64,000 nt of DNA from Massariosphaeria phaeospora (GCA_011032825.1 JAADJZ010000027.1:496001-560000), one strand, 5' to 3'. Counted from the first letter of the stretch, positions 11,836 to 22,936 are shown. The notes: generated from the sequence alone by a model not told the origin. Program-made: numbers and translations.

Positions 11836-13141
11836 GCACGACACTTGAAGACCCGTTCCGTCCTAACTCCTCGAGCGGTGCTACGACGTCGATGTCCCCC
11901 GTTTACGAGCAGTTTCCCTCCCGCCGATGAAAACACTGGCAACTGGTTGCCGGCGTGCAGTACCGAGTCCAAAATTACTCCTTACGGTCTCCTGTCAACG
12001 ACCGCGTACATCAGCCCTACAATCAACACTCCCTCTGTATCCAGACCCGACAGAACTCTACCCACGCTACCTGTCACTCTGCACATACGTTCCCAGTGAA
12101 CACTTCTGTCTATTCTCGAATAGGCTACGGACTTTTGCATGGCGTTCAGCTGCAGGGCAACGGGATGCCCCCTCCAATATGATATCCACTGTGTACATCG
12201 TTGGGCGTGTGTCGCCTAGAGCCAGGACTTCCCTCTCGGGTGTTTATGGAAACAAACAAACACATTCAGTATATGGAAAAGATGCTTCCCGCCGCTTTTT
12301 TTGCCGCCATTGTTGTCTTCGCGGTATGGCCTCGAGCCTGTTGGTGCAGGTGTCGAAGTTGTCTCTTGCCCAATTGCTCGAGCCGCCGCTGGAGTTCCGT
12401 GTGTTGTTTCAACGCTAAGGTCGCCAGGCCATGCAGAGCCTTCACCGGATTGCTGGCCGAGTGTAGGTTTGACGGGTATGGGATTTGGCGCTGTGCTCAC
12501 TTCGCCAGATCGTGCAGAGCCTCCGATGGATTGCTGGCCGAGCACCTTGCGCCATTGTGGTGCCGGTTCGCCGGGCAGGGGAATTGGCGCTCTGCTCACT
12601 GCGCAAATTTCGATGGACTCAGCCATGTTTTCCGCGTCGTCCAGAACACGGGAACTGTTGCCTCTGTTACACGGCGGATGCGAGATGAATTTGTAGTTGT
12701 TTCACTCGGGCAGCTTCGGTTCGATCGGATTCTTTCTGCACGGGTAGGATTTGGGTCACCCTGCCGTTTATGTCTTGAGCGAACGGTCCCCGTTACGGTC
12801 CTGCCGAACCCGGATTTTATATGGTATATGACATGCCTGCTTTTTCTAAGCATAGCCTGGGAATGGCTGCATGTGGCGTCCAATATTCAAGGGGTTATGT
12901 TAAAACCAAGCAGGCTGTGCTCTTGGCAGCTTATGAACAAGGGTGAGGCTATGTTAGAAGCCTGCAGGTAATTCCTGGACATGTACCGAGTCTAGTTTGT
13001 AGCAGACCCTTGTCTTTTGAAATTCGAAGTTGAAACATAGAAACACTATACAGTCACCAAACAAGTCACACAGTGTAATCTACACGCTGCTATCCACTAT
13101 TCAAAGTACAATTTACAGGAACTTACCTGCATTTATTCAGC
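11836..13141. other. Intergenic, 1.3 kb, with a weak possible coding stretch
   Basis: No confident gene. Long frames overlap on both strands between 12200 and 12970. A minus-strand frame at 12216-12626 reads as a low-complexity Gly/Ser/Pro protein, and a plus-strand frame at 12301-12696 is equally long. Both contain the same degenerate tandem repeat (separate entry). The tract around 12990-13140 is AT-rich and is probably the 3' untranslated region of the DUF6594 gene. Confidence 0.35.
12422..12601. repeat. Degenerate tandem duplication, units of 81 and 99 bp
   Basis: Two adjacent units start at 12422 and 12503. Both begin cgccag, share tgcagagcct and gattgctggccgag, and end ggcgct..tgctcact. 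The second is 18 bp longer. Both lengths are multiples of three, as expected if the duplication arose in a coding frame, but the differences between units show no clear third-position bias, so the coding strand is not settled. Confidence 0.6.
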
Positions 13142-14259
13142 TTAATTAGCTATCTGCAAGAACACCACCAGCACAGCTGAGTACCTAAAACGAATCAGTA
13201 CGCGATCTAGCAGTCTGACAGGAGAAGGAAACACCACTTACGCAGCTGCTGCAGCAAAACAATGCACCGGCCCCGCCCCCGTCGAAAACGCCATCAGCGC
13301 CAGGAACAACACTACAAACCCCGTGATCACCCCCAACCTCTCCATCGTCCCCTGCGTGATAGCCAGAATCCACAACGGCACTATCAGCATGATCATGCCG
13401 AGTACCAGAACCGTGCCACCCACAAAGACATCAATGCGCGCGTCGCTGGCGTAGTGCAGAGTTTCCGGGTGCGGGAAGTAGTGGTTGGAGTTGGCGGGTG
13501 GCTTCTTCTTCCAGAGCTTCGAGAGTCGGAAACGAGTTGAGCGTTCAAGGAGTTGGCGGAGTGGTGTGGCGGGTTTGGGGACGAGCTGCACTAGGTCGTG
13601 GGTGTGGGTGATGTAGCTGGCTTCTTCGTCGAGGATGGCGTTTGAGGTGTTGTAGAACCAGTTGGAGATGCTTTGGATTAGGCGGTTTGGAACGCGGGGG
13701 CGGGAGCAGAGAGTGGAGTGTTGGATAAGGAGGTCGTCTTAGTAGATATTAGGGAGGTAGTCTTTCCATGTTTCTTGGGATGGACTTACTGTATTCCTTG
13801 ATTTTCCCCTGGATCTGGTTAAGTAGTTGTGTGCGCTCTGGTAATGCTTCTTGTCGAAATGAGCCGTTGTCGATGTCTTTCGCTTCGTCGCTGGCATGGT
13901 GAGCTTCTGTTCGAGAACACTGAGCTCGTCTTGTAGGTAGAGCAGGATCCTCGCATTTAGGGTTCCGAAGCGGTGGAATATAAGCAAGTCATTGTCGGAG
14001 GCTAAGAAGGCTGAAAAACCTCGGTACCCAATGACTTTCCAAGGTTTGAATTCGTGTCCTGTCGTAGCTGTTTGTAGCTGTATTGGTTGTCCGTTCGAAA
14101 TTATGGTGTGTCTGGGTGCGTCGATGATGTAGTTTCTCTAAACTGTTTAGCCTTGCCTGCGCCCCATGCAGTCGACGATACGAAGCGGGGAAGATCTCAG
14201 CCTTGTAGAGGCCATCATCACCCTGTAACGATAAGCCACATACCCTCATGAGAAGACAT
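13142..14259 (-). pseudogene. DUF6594 membrane protein with an apparent frameshift
   Basis: A fungal DUF6594 family protein: an N-terminal domain with the motif LLIFHRFGTLNARILLYLQ, then DELSVLEQ, a helical middle, and a C-terminal hydrophobic region (VGGTVLVLGMIMLIVPLWIL, then GVITGFVVLFLALMAFSTG and AYSAVLVVFLQ), probably three membrane helices. The start ATG is at 14257-14259 (MSSHE). A first intron ends near 14120-14130, another lies at about 13745-13786 (IKEY joined to NDLL) and the last at 13241-13185. Between LEQKL and HHASDEAKDIDNGS, near 13895-13905, the reading frame jumps by one base with no possible intron; the family pattern continues in the new frame (ALPERTQLLNQIQGKIKEY). This suggests a one-base deletion, real or from assembly. 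Function of the family is unknown. Confidence 0.75.
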
Positions 14260-14423
14260 TATTCCTGGGTAAAAACTAAGAATGATAGAAAGAGAAACAG
14301 GAGCTCGCATCACCAACGCTTCTGACACTTGCCTTGGTCGTTAGGAAACTAAGAGGCCCGTCGCATAAGGAATCGAATCACGGAACTACCGGACAAGTCG
14401 AGCTTCAGCAGGCTGGAAGCACA

Positions 14424-15278
14424 ATGGATCCCTCAGGTCGCGATCAAAACCAGTCCACTCAGGATCAAACCCTGCGCAACTACGGAGCCTCGGCTTCCCA
14501 GTCGCTTTCGCATAATTATGCGTATCCAGCGCTACCTCCGCCGTCTCGTGAAGTCGATATTACAACATACAACGGTAAAGCGGAAGCGACAAGGACTGGA
14601 CATAGGATGGTTTCTGCTCCACCACTGCCACCTCATATTCCAATATACAACGCCAAAGCAGAAGTGACGAGAGTTGGAAATATGATACCTGTCGCACCAC
14701 CACCACCACCACCACCACCGCCGCCACCGCCGAGTTCTCAAGGTGGACATTTCGCAAACCACCAGAACTCGTCTTCTTCGACGGACTTCTTTTCCTCCGC
14801 TAATGTTATTGAAAACCCATCCTCCTCGGACTTCCAGTCTTTCCATCAATCGGATTCCTGGTGATCGACACCCATGCCTAATTCATTCCAACGCGCACCC
14901 AAAGACGCTCTTAGTTCGATTATTCTATACCAGGATCCCTACCCTGGCACCAGCAGTACGGATTCCATCCAATGTCATTACCCCTGGCACGGGTCAGCGG
15001 CGAAGATGAATCTGAATCTGAAGACGACGAGCTTGCGCGGTATCCGTGCGATATGCGATCAATCTTTCAGTCGCAAAAATGTCTTGATAATACATGAGGG
15101 GACAAAACATCCCATTCCCATCCACAACATCCGAAACGGAAATTCAGGAGAAGCTGTGGAATGTCAATGCCAGATTTGCGGTAAAAAGTTCAGCCGCAAC
15201 GATAATTTGATACTTCATATGAGAAGACAGCATCCTGGCCAGGTTGCTCCTGCTGAACGACGATCGAGAAGAGAGTGA
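14424..15278 (+). pseudogene. C2H2 zinc-finger protein, first finger disrupted
   Basis: The first exon (14424-14862) encodes a Pro/Ser/Asn-rich head with a run of about 12 prolines (14697-14730). A weak GT donor after SDS can join to an acceptor at about 14955. Downstream, one intact classical finger is visible at about 15170-15235: CQICGKKFSRNDNLILHMRR followed by QH (C-x2-C-x12-H-x4-H). Just upstream lie the remains of a first finger, split between two frames: an acidic linker and first cysteine (GEDESESEDDELARYPCD) in one frame, then CDQSFSRKNVLIIHE in another. The switch is near 15050-15056, where two bases seem to be missing between the finger's cysteines. The likely original role is DNA binding. 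It may be decayed, or it may be translated from the long downstream frame with one finger only. Confidence 0.6.
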
Positions 15279-15734
15279 ACTTGTAGACTTTGTTCGGACG
15301 AGACGAGCATGTCAGATTTTGCTGTCGGTCGAAATATACTTCATGATTCAAAATTGAGGGGAAAGTCCTCAACTACAACACAGTCAAGCGTTTAGATGGT
15401 GATTACTTACAAAGAGAATGAGATGTCGTTGTTAACTTGTCGTTTACACTAAATATTTAAATGCCAAAATGGACCCTGAACATGCCAAGCCATGACATGT
15501 GAGATCCCCGTCCGTGATCAACCGCGACTCGTTCGTTCAATCAACAATTCAGTCCCCAACCACTCAAGTCCACAACACCAAATCCACGCAATCGCACTCC
15601 AGCCCAATCCCCTCGCCAAATCGCCACGCAAAGCCACGCCCAATGCGCTAATCCACCACGCCCACGCCCACGCCCACACCTCCAACCCGTCGCAACCACC
15701 CCCCGAACTCTCTCCACACACACACCCACCCAGC
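15279..15734. other. Intergenic / leader region before the TRAPP subunit gene
   Basis: About 455 bp. From 15570 it is strongly C-rich with cacgcc repeats (15655-15680). An alternative first exon of the next gene (ATG at 15461, donor at 15499, acceptor ending 15552) lies here. No other gene was recognised. Confidence 0.4.
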
Positions 15735-16632
15735 ATGGCCCACGCGCCCCCCACCCCCCCAACGACCCCACGCACCACCCCTACAACGACCCAACCTCCA
15801 CGCTCGTCAGCGCCACAGCCCTCGACTTCCTACTCATCGAGCTGGTCCCCATGGCCTACCGCATAACGGCCGACCTGGCGCTGCGCGAAGACGACTGGGT
15901 GACCAGCAGCAACACCGTCGGCGGCGGCTTAAAACCACCGGGCTCCGGCTCCGGCGCCGACGACACAAGCAGCGCCATGGGCGGCAAAGGCGGCGACAGC
16001 GGGACCGGCGGCGGCGCAGGAGGTACGGGTACCGTTGACGAGGAAGACGCGCGGGAAGCTGTGTTTCACAGGCTGGAGACGCTGGGGTACAGAGTTGGAC
16101 TCGGGGTCGTTGAACGGTATGTACAAATAAAATCAATAACCCAAACTCAACCCAAACCCAAACCCAGTCCCCAACCCCGAAAACATAAAATAGAAAGACC
16201 CCAACTGACGAGAACCTCCAAAGTTTCTCCCGCGACAAACCACGCCCCACCTCCCCCCTCGACGTAATCAAATTCCTCTGCAAAGACCTCTGGACGCTGC
16301 TCTTCCGCAAGCAGATCGACAACCTGAAGACCAACCACCGCGGCATCTACGTGCTGACCGACAACGCCTTCAAGCCGCTCTCGCGCATGTCGTTTGACAC
16401 CAAGAAATACGACGCGGCCGTCCAGGCGGCTGCGCAGGCCGCGCACGGCGGAGATCCCGCCCTGGGGCCCGATGCGAGTACGTTGGCGCGAGCCCAGCCG
16501 TTTTTGTACTTTCCCGCCGGCTTGATAAGGGGAAGTTTGGCGGCTCTGGGCATTGTGGCTACGGTGCAGGCGGAATCGAGCGGGTTGCCGGCTGCAACGT
16601 TTCAGATACGGACGGTTGGTGCGAAGGCTTGA
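15735..16632 (+). CDS. TRS33: TRAPP complex subunit Trs33/TRAPPC6 (Bet3 family)
   Basis: Subunit of the TRAPP tethering complexes that act as exchange factors for Ypt1/Rab GTPases at the Golgi. Family features: ATALDFLLIELVPMAYRI at the start of the domain, LETLGYRVGLGVVERFSRD across the intron (16117-16223), then VIKFLCKDLWTLLFRKQIDN, LKTNHRGIYVLTDNAF and a C-terminal RGSLAALGIVATVQAE. An Asp/Gly-rich insertion (about 15940-16045) separates the first helices. The 5' end is a problem. The ATG at 15735 (MAHAPPTPP) has a good context but is one base out of frame with the domain; a run of seven C at 15752-15758 would need to be eight. Otherwise an ATG at 15461 with an intron 15499-15552 gives an intact 336-aa protein with an unusually long head. 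The Bet3-family identity is secure; the start is not. Confidence 0.85.
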
Positions 16633-16986
16633 ACGACAGCAACACCCATATCAACTTACAGCGGCATTGGGCGGTGTTTAGGAGTTTGACACAGATCATG
16701 GGACGCATCGAAGAGTCAACATTTTAAGAATCGTCACCATCAGCTTGAAGTACAATCATATGTTCAGTTCTCTTCGTCTGAAGACCTCTATTTGTGCTAA
16801 GCTATGGCAAAGATGGGATCTCGCCACGCAATCTACCTGCATGACCACGCACGCCTCAAGATTGGTCCCTCAGATTGATGGCATCTCTCTTTGGCATATG
16901 TGGCGTCACTCCTGAGCTAGCCTCATAATCTATCTGCCAACTCATATGAGAATTCTTCCGGAAGAGGCGCTGGAGCGGGGAACGAC
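16633..16986. other. Convergent 3' flanks, nothing else seen
   Basis: A 354-bp spacer between two genes that end toward each other (Trs33 and malate dehydrogenase). It presumably holds both 3' untranslated regions. Confidence 0.5.
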
Positions 16987-18267
16987 TCACTTTTGGGGTG
17001 GGTTCTGGACGAATTCAACACCCTTGGAGATGTTGCCTTTGAGCGCAGCGTAGCACGCTTCGAGAAGCTTCTTCTCGTGGTCGTTCGCGCTGCTAACCAC
17101 ATCGATGGCCTTCTCAGCACCGTTGGGCTACTTAGCGTTAGTACTTGTTCATGGGCAGTTGCAGTCCACTTACGCCAAGCTCGATCGGGACGGAGAAGAA
17201 CTCGAGACCCGTGGCCTTTACGATAGAATCACCGCCTGAGATACCCGGGAGGTACATGAAGCTAGGCTCGACAAGACCCTTCTCGCCTTTGACAGCCTTG
17301 ATGACCTTCTCGGCGAAGCTGTTGCTAGTCAGACCACTGCTTGTAAATCAAGTCAAACACGTACCGGAATCCAGCGTATGCCATGGAGAGGGTGGCCGAG
17401 CCACCGCCATCCTTGGCCTTCACGACCTCGTCTCCGCCGAATTGCACGCCTGGGAATAAGTTAGACTTGTTTAGAACAGCCTCCCATGTAGTAACGCACG
17501 GTTTACGAGAGCATCCAGCTTGTCAGACGGAATGCTGACGGAGGGCTTGGCCTGGCTGAAGAGAGGCACAATTGTCTCTCCCGAGTGTCCACCGATGACG
17601 GGGATGGTGTTCTTGGTGGGAACCTTCTCGCCGACGATGCTGGCCACGAAGGTCTCCGCGCGGACGACATCGAGAGTGGTGACACCGAAGAGGCGCTTGG
17701 GGTCGAAGACACCAGCGCGCTTGAGGACCTCGGCGGCGATGGGAACAGTCGAGTTGACCGGGTTGGAGATGACGAGGATATAAGCCTTGGGGCAGTGCTG
17801 CGCGACACCTTCAATGAGGCCCTGGACAATGCCGGCGTTGATCTTGAAGAGATCGTCACGGGTCATGTTAGGCTTGCCTAGACGGAGATCAGCAGCTTGC
17901 TGGTAGTTCTATCAGTTATGTACTGACGGGGAATGCCAGCGGGGATGACGACAATGTCGGCGCCGGTGAGTGCCTTCTTCAGGCCATCATCGCCGGGCAG
18001 GTAGCCGGTCACGATCTGTCCTTGTGTGAGGGCGAGACGAGGCTTTTACAGTAGGGAGCATACCGCCGGTGTGGAGATGTGAGAGAGATCGGCCGCAACA
18101 CCGGGCGTGTTGACGACATCGTAGAGGGCGAGCTCGTCAACCTGCTGGCACGACTTGAGGAGAAGAGACAGTGGCTGATCGCAGGTCAGCAGTGGCTATC
18201 AAACTGGTAGACAATGAATTACCTGTCCAATGCCTCCAGAGGCACCTGCAACAACGGCCTTGACCAT
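16987..18267 (-). CDS. Malate dehydrogenase, NAD-dependent, cytosolic type
   Basis: Interconverts malate and oxaloacetate with NAD. The protein begins [15 protein letters not shown] with the dinucleotide-binding glycine motif at residues 8-14 and no mitochondrial presequence, so it is the cytosolic (or peroxisomal) isoenzyme; no C-terminal SKL-type signal is seen (it ends VQNPPQK). Further family motifs: [72 protein letters not shown] and the catalytic histidine in [12 protein letters not shown]. About six short introns interrupt it, for example at about 18219-18170 and 18060-18020. Its predicted length of roughly 330 residues is normal. The gene is on the same strand as HAP5, separated by 0.88 kb. 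Confidence 0.93.
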
Positions 18268-19151
18268 CTTGTTGAGCTGTGAGAGTGATAGTTTGGAGGA
18301 GCGGGGTGGTGAGCTGTTGCGGTATCAGCAGCGTGAGGGAGTAGAAGAAGAGGTTGCGCTACCAAGGCCGGTTTAGAGATGGAGAAAGGTGAGAGTCTGG
18401 GTTTTTGACTTGTGCGCGGGAGGCAACAGCTTAAAGAAGGAGCTTCCGACCACGAGACTGAACTGTTGGCTGGCTTGAGCAGTCGGCCGAAGGTGGGGGG
18501 AAGGGGCTACCGGGCACGGGCCAGTAGCGGGGTATCTGTTTGGTGAGAGTAACGGCCTCCCGTGATGGCGACAGTGCAGGTGTATGCGTCCAACCTGTGA
18601 CACGCACTGTTACTCTGCCTACGCAGCAAGCCTCCTATATGGGTATGTGCGCGAGCATCTGACGATGAGGGGATTTCCAAGCTTCAGAAAAGGCCGAAGC
18701 ATTCAAATGCCCCCTCCCGTCTCTCTAGTCTGTACTGCACCCACACCCGAAACAATTACGCTGCGCAGCGATCCACAAGGAAGTTACTCTAATCATTTTC
18801 TGGCTTTATATACGCCGACTGTCCATTTGGCATCCATTTGGCCATCCGCAGCCATCCGCGGCCGAACAAGGACCACCGACCAAGCTCCTGAACGCCGTAC
18901 CTTCGTCCCAAACATGTGTCAAATCTGCATTCGAGGGAAACGCCATCGGTGCCTAGGTAGAGGGGCCAAAGAAAAATAGGTCAATGGTTTGCAGCTGCTT
19001 CCTGCTCAAATCGCACCACATCTGATTCTCTTCCTCCACTGCCACATCTGATTTTTCCTCGACCACCACAGTATCGGATTTTACATATTTTGAATTGGCA
19101 GCCACTACTTCTTGCAAGTCAGCATGCGCAAGTGAGACCTACGAATCTGTG
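18268..19151. other. Intergenic, promoter of malate dehydrogenase and 3' flank of HAP5
   Basis: 884 bp. The part next to 18268 is the leader and promoter of the malate dehydrogenase gene. Short frames at 18580-18980 have no recognisable content. Confidence 0.45.
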
Positions 19152-20334
19152 TCAAGCGACATAGTCTTCGCGTTCTCCTTCAGCATCAGCATCACCTTCC
19201 GCATCATGGGGCCGATATCCCTGGTTTGGATCTCCGGCACCGGTAGGGTCAGGTCCTCGTTGGCCTACAGGGTACATCTGCTGTTCAGGAATTAGCGGCA
19301 GATCGAAGCTACTATGTAGATGAACTCACCGGTTGCTGCGCCATGGGGTTGTATCCACCATAGACTGCGGCGGGATCGAATATCTGCGGCTGCCCGTATG
19401 CGTTGGGATCGCCCTGTACGGGTCCGGCGTACATGCCCTGCTGGCGGAAGTCTTCTTGCTGAGCCATGTGTTGTCCCATGCCATAGTCCGGGGGAGGCAT
19501 CTGATGCTGTGGCTGTACACTCTGCGGGATAGCGCCAGCAGGAACTGCAGCGGCGGACGGCGCAGCAGCAGTACCACCCTGCCCACTCCGCTTGTGGGGG
19601 TGAGCTTCCTCGCGAGGTACGATATCGATGAGGAAGTCGAACATGTCAGACTTGGAGAGCGCCGAGGCGATGTCAGAGCGCTGGAGTGTGCGTCGCTTGT
19701 TCTCTTCGGCGTGGACCCAGGCACGCATCGTGAGCTCTGTTATGAATATGTCACAGCCCTTGGCAAAGAGAATGGGAGCTTCAGCCGAGATCATCTTGAC
19801 ATCCGGATCCGCCTTCATGACTTTCTTGATGCGCGCAAGCGGAAGTTGGTGCAGCTTGTAGTCATGTTCATCGGTCTCCAGCTTGGTGACCTGGTGTTGC
19901 CAGTACGTGTTGAGGATATCGCGGTATGATCCCGTCAGACCTTGGTTGACCTGCGACGTGGTTAGCCTTTGCGTCGCGGGCCCGTGATGGGACGTGGGGC
20001 ATTGCACATTCTGCCATGCATTGGTGAACAGCTGCGGATCGGGCGCATGGCCCTGGGCGGCAATCTGGACGAAATCAGTAGTTGACAGCAGAAGGGGCGC
20101 TGAGCGAGCGCATGCTCAGTGGTAGGACATACCGACGCAGAGGCACCTGCGACAGAGACAGTTAGCTTCACGTTGTCCTCAAGTCTCGCACGCCGGGCTG
20201 GGAGCAGACTCACCATAGTGACCGCCGTTAGAGGCCTCGTAGAGGGGGTTGCCATTGGCTCCGTCGTAGCGGCGAGGCGCGGCGGCCTGGCGCATCTTCT
20301 GCTGGCCGTGGCCCTGGAGATTTGCTGCGTCCAT
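19152..20334 (-). CDS. HAP5: CCAAT-binding factor subunit C, Hap5/HapE/NF-YC
   Basis: Histone-fold subunit of the heterotrimeric CCAAT-binding complex, which controls respiration, iron and redox genes in fungi. The start is [16 protein letters not shown] at 20334. Small exons follow (intron donors after GGHYG and ASAS), then NAWQN joined to [11 protein letters not shown] across a probable 57-nt intron around 20005-19950. The conserved core is complete: [51 protein letters not shown] and [13 protein letters not shown]. This is the NF-YC histone fold with the region that contacts HapC and HapB. A Gln/Pro/Met-rich tail follows (about 19330-19560). After a last intron (about 19326-19285) comes an acidic C-terminus with [14 protein letters not shown], ending at TGA 19152-19154. 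Confidence 0.94.
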
Positions 20335-21495
20335 GACGGCAATGTGGTTGCGAAGGTTGCACCAGGCGTATGCAGGGATGCGGTTTGCTGCTGGCAGCGG
20401 GACGGTGCAGCAGAGGGCCCAATGGGTGGAGGTGGAGCAGTGGAGCGGTCGGGGTGGTTGTTTGTGAATGTGCTTGGTGCTGTCTTGCGTCAAAGGTGCG
20501 GTCTAAGTGGACGGCAGCGTCGCAGAATCGATAAGCGGGGGGCAGCCGCACAGGGCAGCCGCACGGAGGCTGCGGCTGCGGGCGGCGCTGTGCGACGGTG
20601 CGCATGTTGCTGGGGAAATGGGAAAACGGGGGATGAGTGTTGCGAGAGCGCTATTTACCTGAGGTTCTCGACGCGCGCAGGCACGACTTGTGGTGAAAGA
20701 TGCGGTCGTGGGTTTGCCAATCGGAGGGGAGGGAGCTGCTGTGTAAGGCCGACCTACCACACGCCAGATACAGAACAGATGCCGCGCTCCGCGACAGGGA
20801 CAAGCAGCGCTATGCCCCGGATCGATCGGCTGGAGTCTCGGAGACGAGCGCTGGTGCCCGCAGGAGGGGGGCCGGTGCAAAGAGCGGGCGCTGCTGGTGG
20901 CTGGTGGGAGGAGAGTGCAATACTGGGCAGGTCAGGGCAAGAGTGGTGTTATAATTGACATCGGTCGACCCTCCCGCGGTTGTCGTTATATCTATCTGGA
21001 TGTGCACGTCGCACAGCACCACCGGCTCGAGCATCGAGGGTTCTGGGTGACAGCACACCTGGGGGCAGTGCCTTCATGCCGGCCTCGTCACATTGTTCTG
21101 CACTCGCGCCCGCGGACTCGACCTTGTCGGCTGGCCCGCCAGGGCGACACATTCACACCGAGGGAACACTGCTAGGCAGGAGAACTATACAGCGCGCAAC
21201 CGGCCGCCCACCGCGCTGGGTTGGAGAACGGGATAGCCCAGCAATTGGACCCGATGGTGCCTGGCTCGTCGCGCTGATTGGGCGGGGAACGGAGAGTTGC
21301 CAGGGCCGTGGTGATGAGCTGTCAATCTGGGGGTCGAGGGACAGCCTTCAACCACGCTTATATGCCGCCCGTCATCATCTGAAGCCTGCGTCAAAGACGA
21401 AGAAGGAGAATGAAGCTGGCCATGCTGTCGTGCGGCATGCAAGTTCTGGTGGTGCAAATGGTGGAGCTTCCAATGCTGGAGCCCACCGCCCTGTG
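20335..21495. promoter_or_regulatory. Divergent promoter region, HAP5 / FCF2
   Basis: About 1.16 kb of GC-rich DNA upstream of HAP5, followed by a MITE copy (21496-21690) and then FCF2. Long frames on both strands (for example 20119-20958 plus, 20503-20880 minus) arise from high GC and have no recognised domain. Repeated gcagccgcac motifs lie at 20545-20585. Confidence 0.4.
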
Positions 21496-21690
21496 ATAAT
21501 TCGTTTCCGATGCGCAGCTAGGTAGGTAGGCCTACTCTATCACCTCTACAAGCCCTACACAACAATACCTAGTATGCTAGATACAGTAGGGCTTTGTAAA
21601 GACAGGACTAGACAACCTACCTATTGCTAAAAACTCCTAGGCTGTCAAGAGGATCGCCTGAAGTCTACTGTATATCGGCAATGAATTCTG
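21496..21690. mobile_element. MITE-like element, copy A (degenerate termini)
   Basis: About 195 bp related to copy B at 33633-33834. The shared core includes acctagtat.ctagatacagta.ggctttgtaaaga, then ctattgcta and ctgtcaagag. The ends are imperfect inverted repeats: taattcgtttccg on the left and cggcaatgaattc on the right. It has no coding capacity. It ends about 130 bp before the FCF2 start codon. Differences from copy B include several transitions (for example gtatgctag / gtatactag and agtagggc / agtaaggc), as expected for old copies or repeat-induced point mutation. Confidence 0.72.
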
Positions 21691-21820
21691 CCACGGAGGT
21701 GACCTCGGGAGCCAGACAGACACGTGGGGAAGATTAGCCGAGAGGGCCCGTGCAGCGCCTCTAAAAACTTTCGACGCCGAAATTTCTTCCGCCGCGCATC
21801 CTCCCCACGTCCACCTCAAC

Positions 21821-22733
21821 ATGGCTGCTGTGCCAGCACATCAGCCCCTGCTCCTCGAGGATGACACCGATGAGGAGCTCTCTGATGAGCAGGTGCGGGA
21901 ATTGCTCAATGACGTTGAGCGTCGCATGCGAGCGAAAGCCGAGCCCCACGCCGCTCCTGACGCACCTTTCAAGCTTCCGAAGCTACAACCGGGGCATATC
22001 GCCGACGCCTACCTCAAGACCGAGGGCGCGATTACTCGAGTAGACACTTCAAAGCTGATCAACAAACGCGACGAAGTCTTAGCGAGCGGGATCAAGAAGA
22101 TCGAGGATCCGCTCCAGGTCAAGAAACAGAAACTAGAGGTATGTGTGCAATCCCACTTTTGCAACCACACTTGTGGCCGATGAAGATATCCAAATTTCTC
22201 CTAAGCAGACTCGGACCCCGTTTTGGGTGTCTTCCTGCTCTATTGAGGACGTAAATCTTTTTATTTCATAGTTACACTGAGGCTCTTATTCCGACACATC
22301 TTTCTAGATTGGATGCATCGTTTCCCCTAGCTGACGATTTCCAAAGGAGAAGAAAGCCACTGCGGGCTCCGACTGGTTCAACCTACCGAAGACGGAACTT
22401 ACCCCAGAACTTCGACAGAGCTTGCAGCTTCTAAAAATGAGAGGAGTCCTCGACCCAAAGCGTTTCTACAAGAAATCCGATTCCAAATCCGATATTCCTG
22501 CCTTCTCACAGGTTGGCACCATTATCGAAGGTCCGACGGAATTCTACAGCGGCCGTCTCACCAAGAAGGAGAGGAAACAGACCTTCCTACAGGAGGTGCT
22601 CACTCAGGAGGAAGAATCTGGCAAGTTCAAGAAGAAATACGAAGAAATTCTCCAGTCCAAAGCGAGTGGTAAAAAGGGCTACTACAAAGCACTCCAAGCA
22701 AAGAGGCGCAAAGGAAAGGTCGTGAAGCCATGA
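21821..22733 (+). CDS. FCF2: rRNA-processing protein Fcf2, 234 aa
   Basis: Nucleolar protein required for early pre-rRNA cleavage at the A0-A2 sites and 40S subunit production (family knowledge, Fcf2/Tdt-binding family). Exon 1 is 21821-22138 and exon 2 is 22347-22733, joined in phase 0 across a 208-nt intron, long for this window. The N-terminal part is acidic (LLLEDDTDEELSDEQVRELL). The Fcf2 domain fills the second exon: SDWFNLPKTELTPELRQSLQ, then LLKMRGVLDPKRFYKK, FSQVGTIIEGPTEFYSGRL and TKKERKQTFLQEVL, with a basic tail (QAKRRKGKVVKP). The start lies in CAACATGGCT with no upstream in-frame ATG seen. A MITE copy sits just upstream. Confidence 0.93.
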
Positions 22734-22936
22734 GACGATCACAGTCCTACCATAAGATGATCACAGGTCACGCCAATGGGCGTTTTTGGAAACCCAACCT
22801 CAGCTATTGAAAAGCCATGCAGGATACATGCACATGGATCATAACCTTGAACGAGGCCCCTGAACTTTGTGTGTCGATTTCAAATCGGACTCTTTGGTAC
22901 GCCATCCTATATCATGAGATGTTTAAGCTAGCCTTT

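Noticed and set aside
12201..12971. 256-codon plus-strand frame
   Set aside because: Composition is rich in Cys, Trp and Arg in an irregular way, there is no recognisable fold, and other frames over the same DNA are equally open.
15492..15866. 125-codon Pro/His/Ser-rich frame before the TRAPP gene
   Set aside because: It is produced by C-rich repeats and leaves the conserved frame just before the domain; only its internal ATG at 15735 is of interest.
16987..18267. Mitochondrial isoform of malate dehydrogenase
   Set aside because: The protein starts directly at [14 protein letters not shown] with no room for a presequence, which fits the cytosolic class.
20119..20958. 279-codon plus-strand frame over the HAP5 5' region
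   Set aside because: It overlaps the HAP5 first exons in antisense and is Arg/Gly-rich without a recognised domain, so it is explained by GC content.
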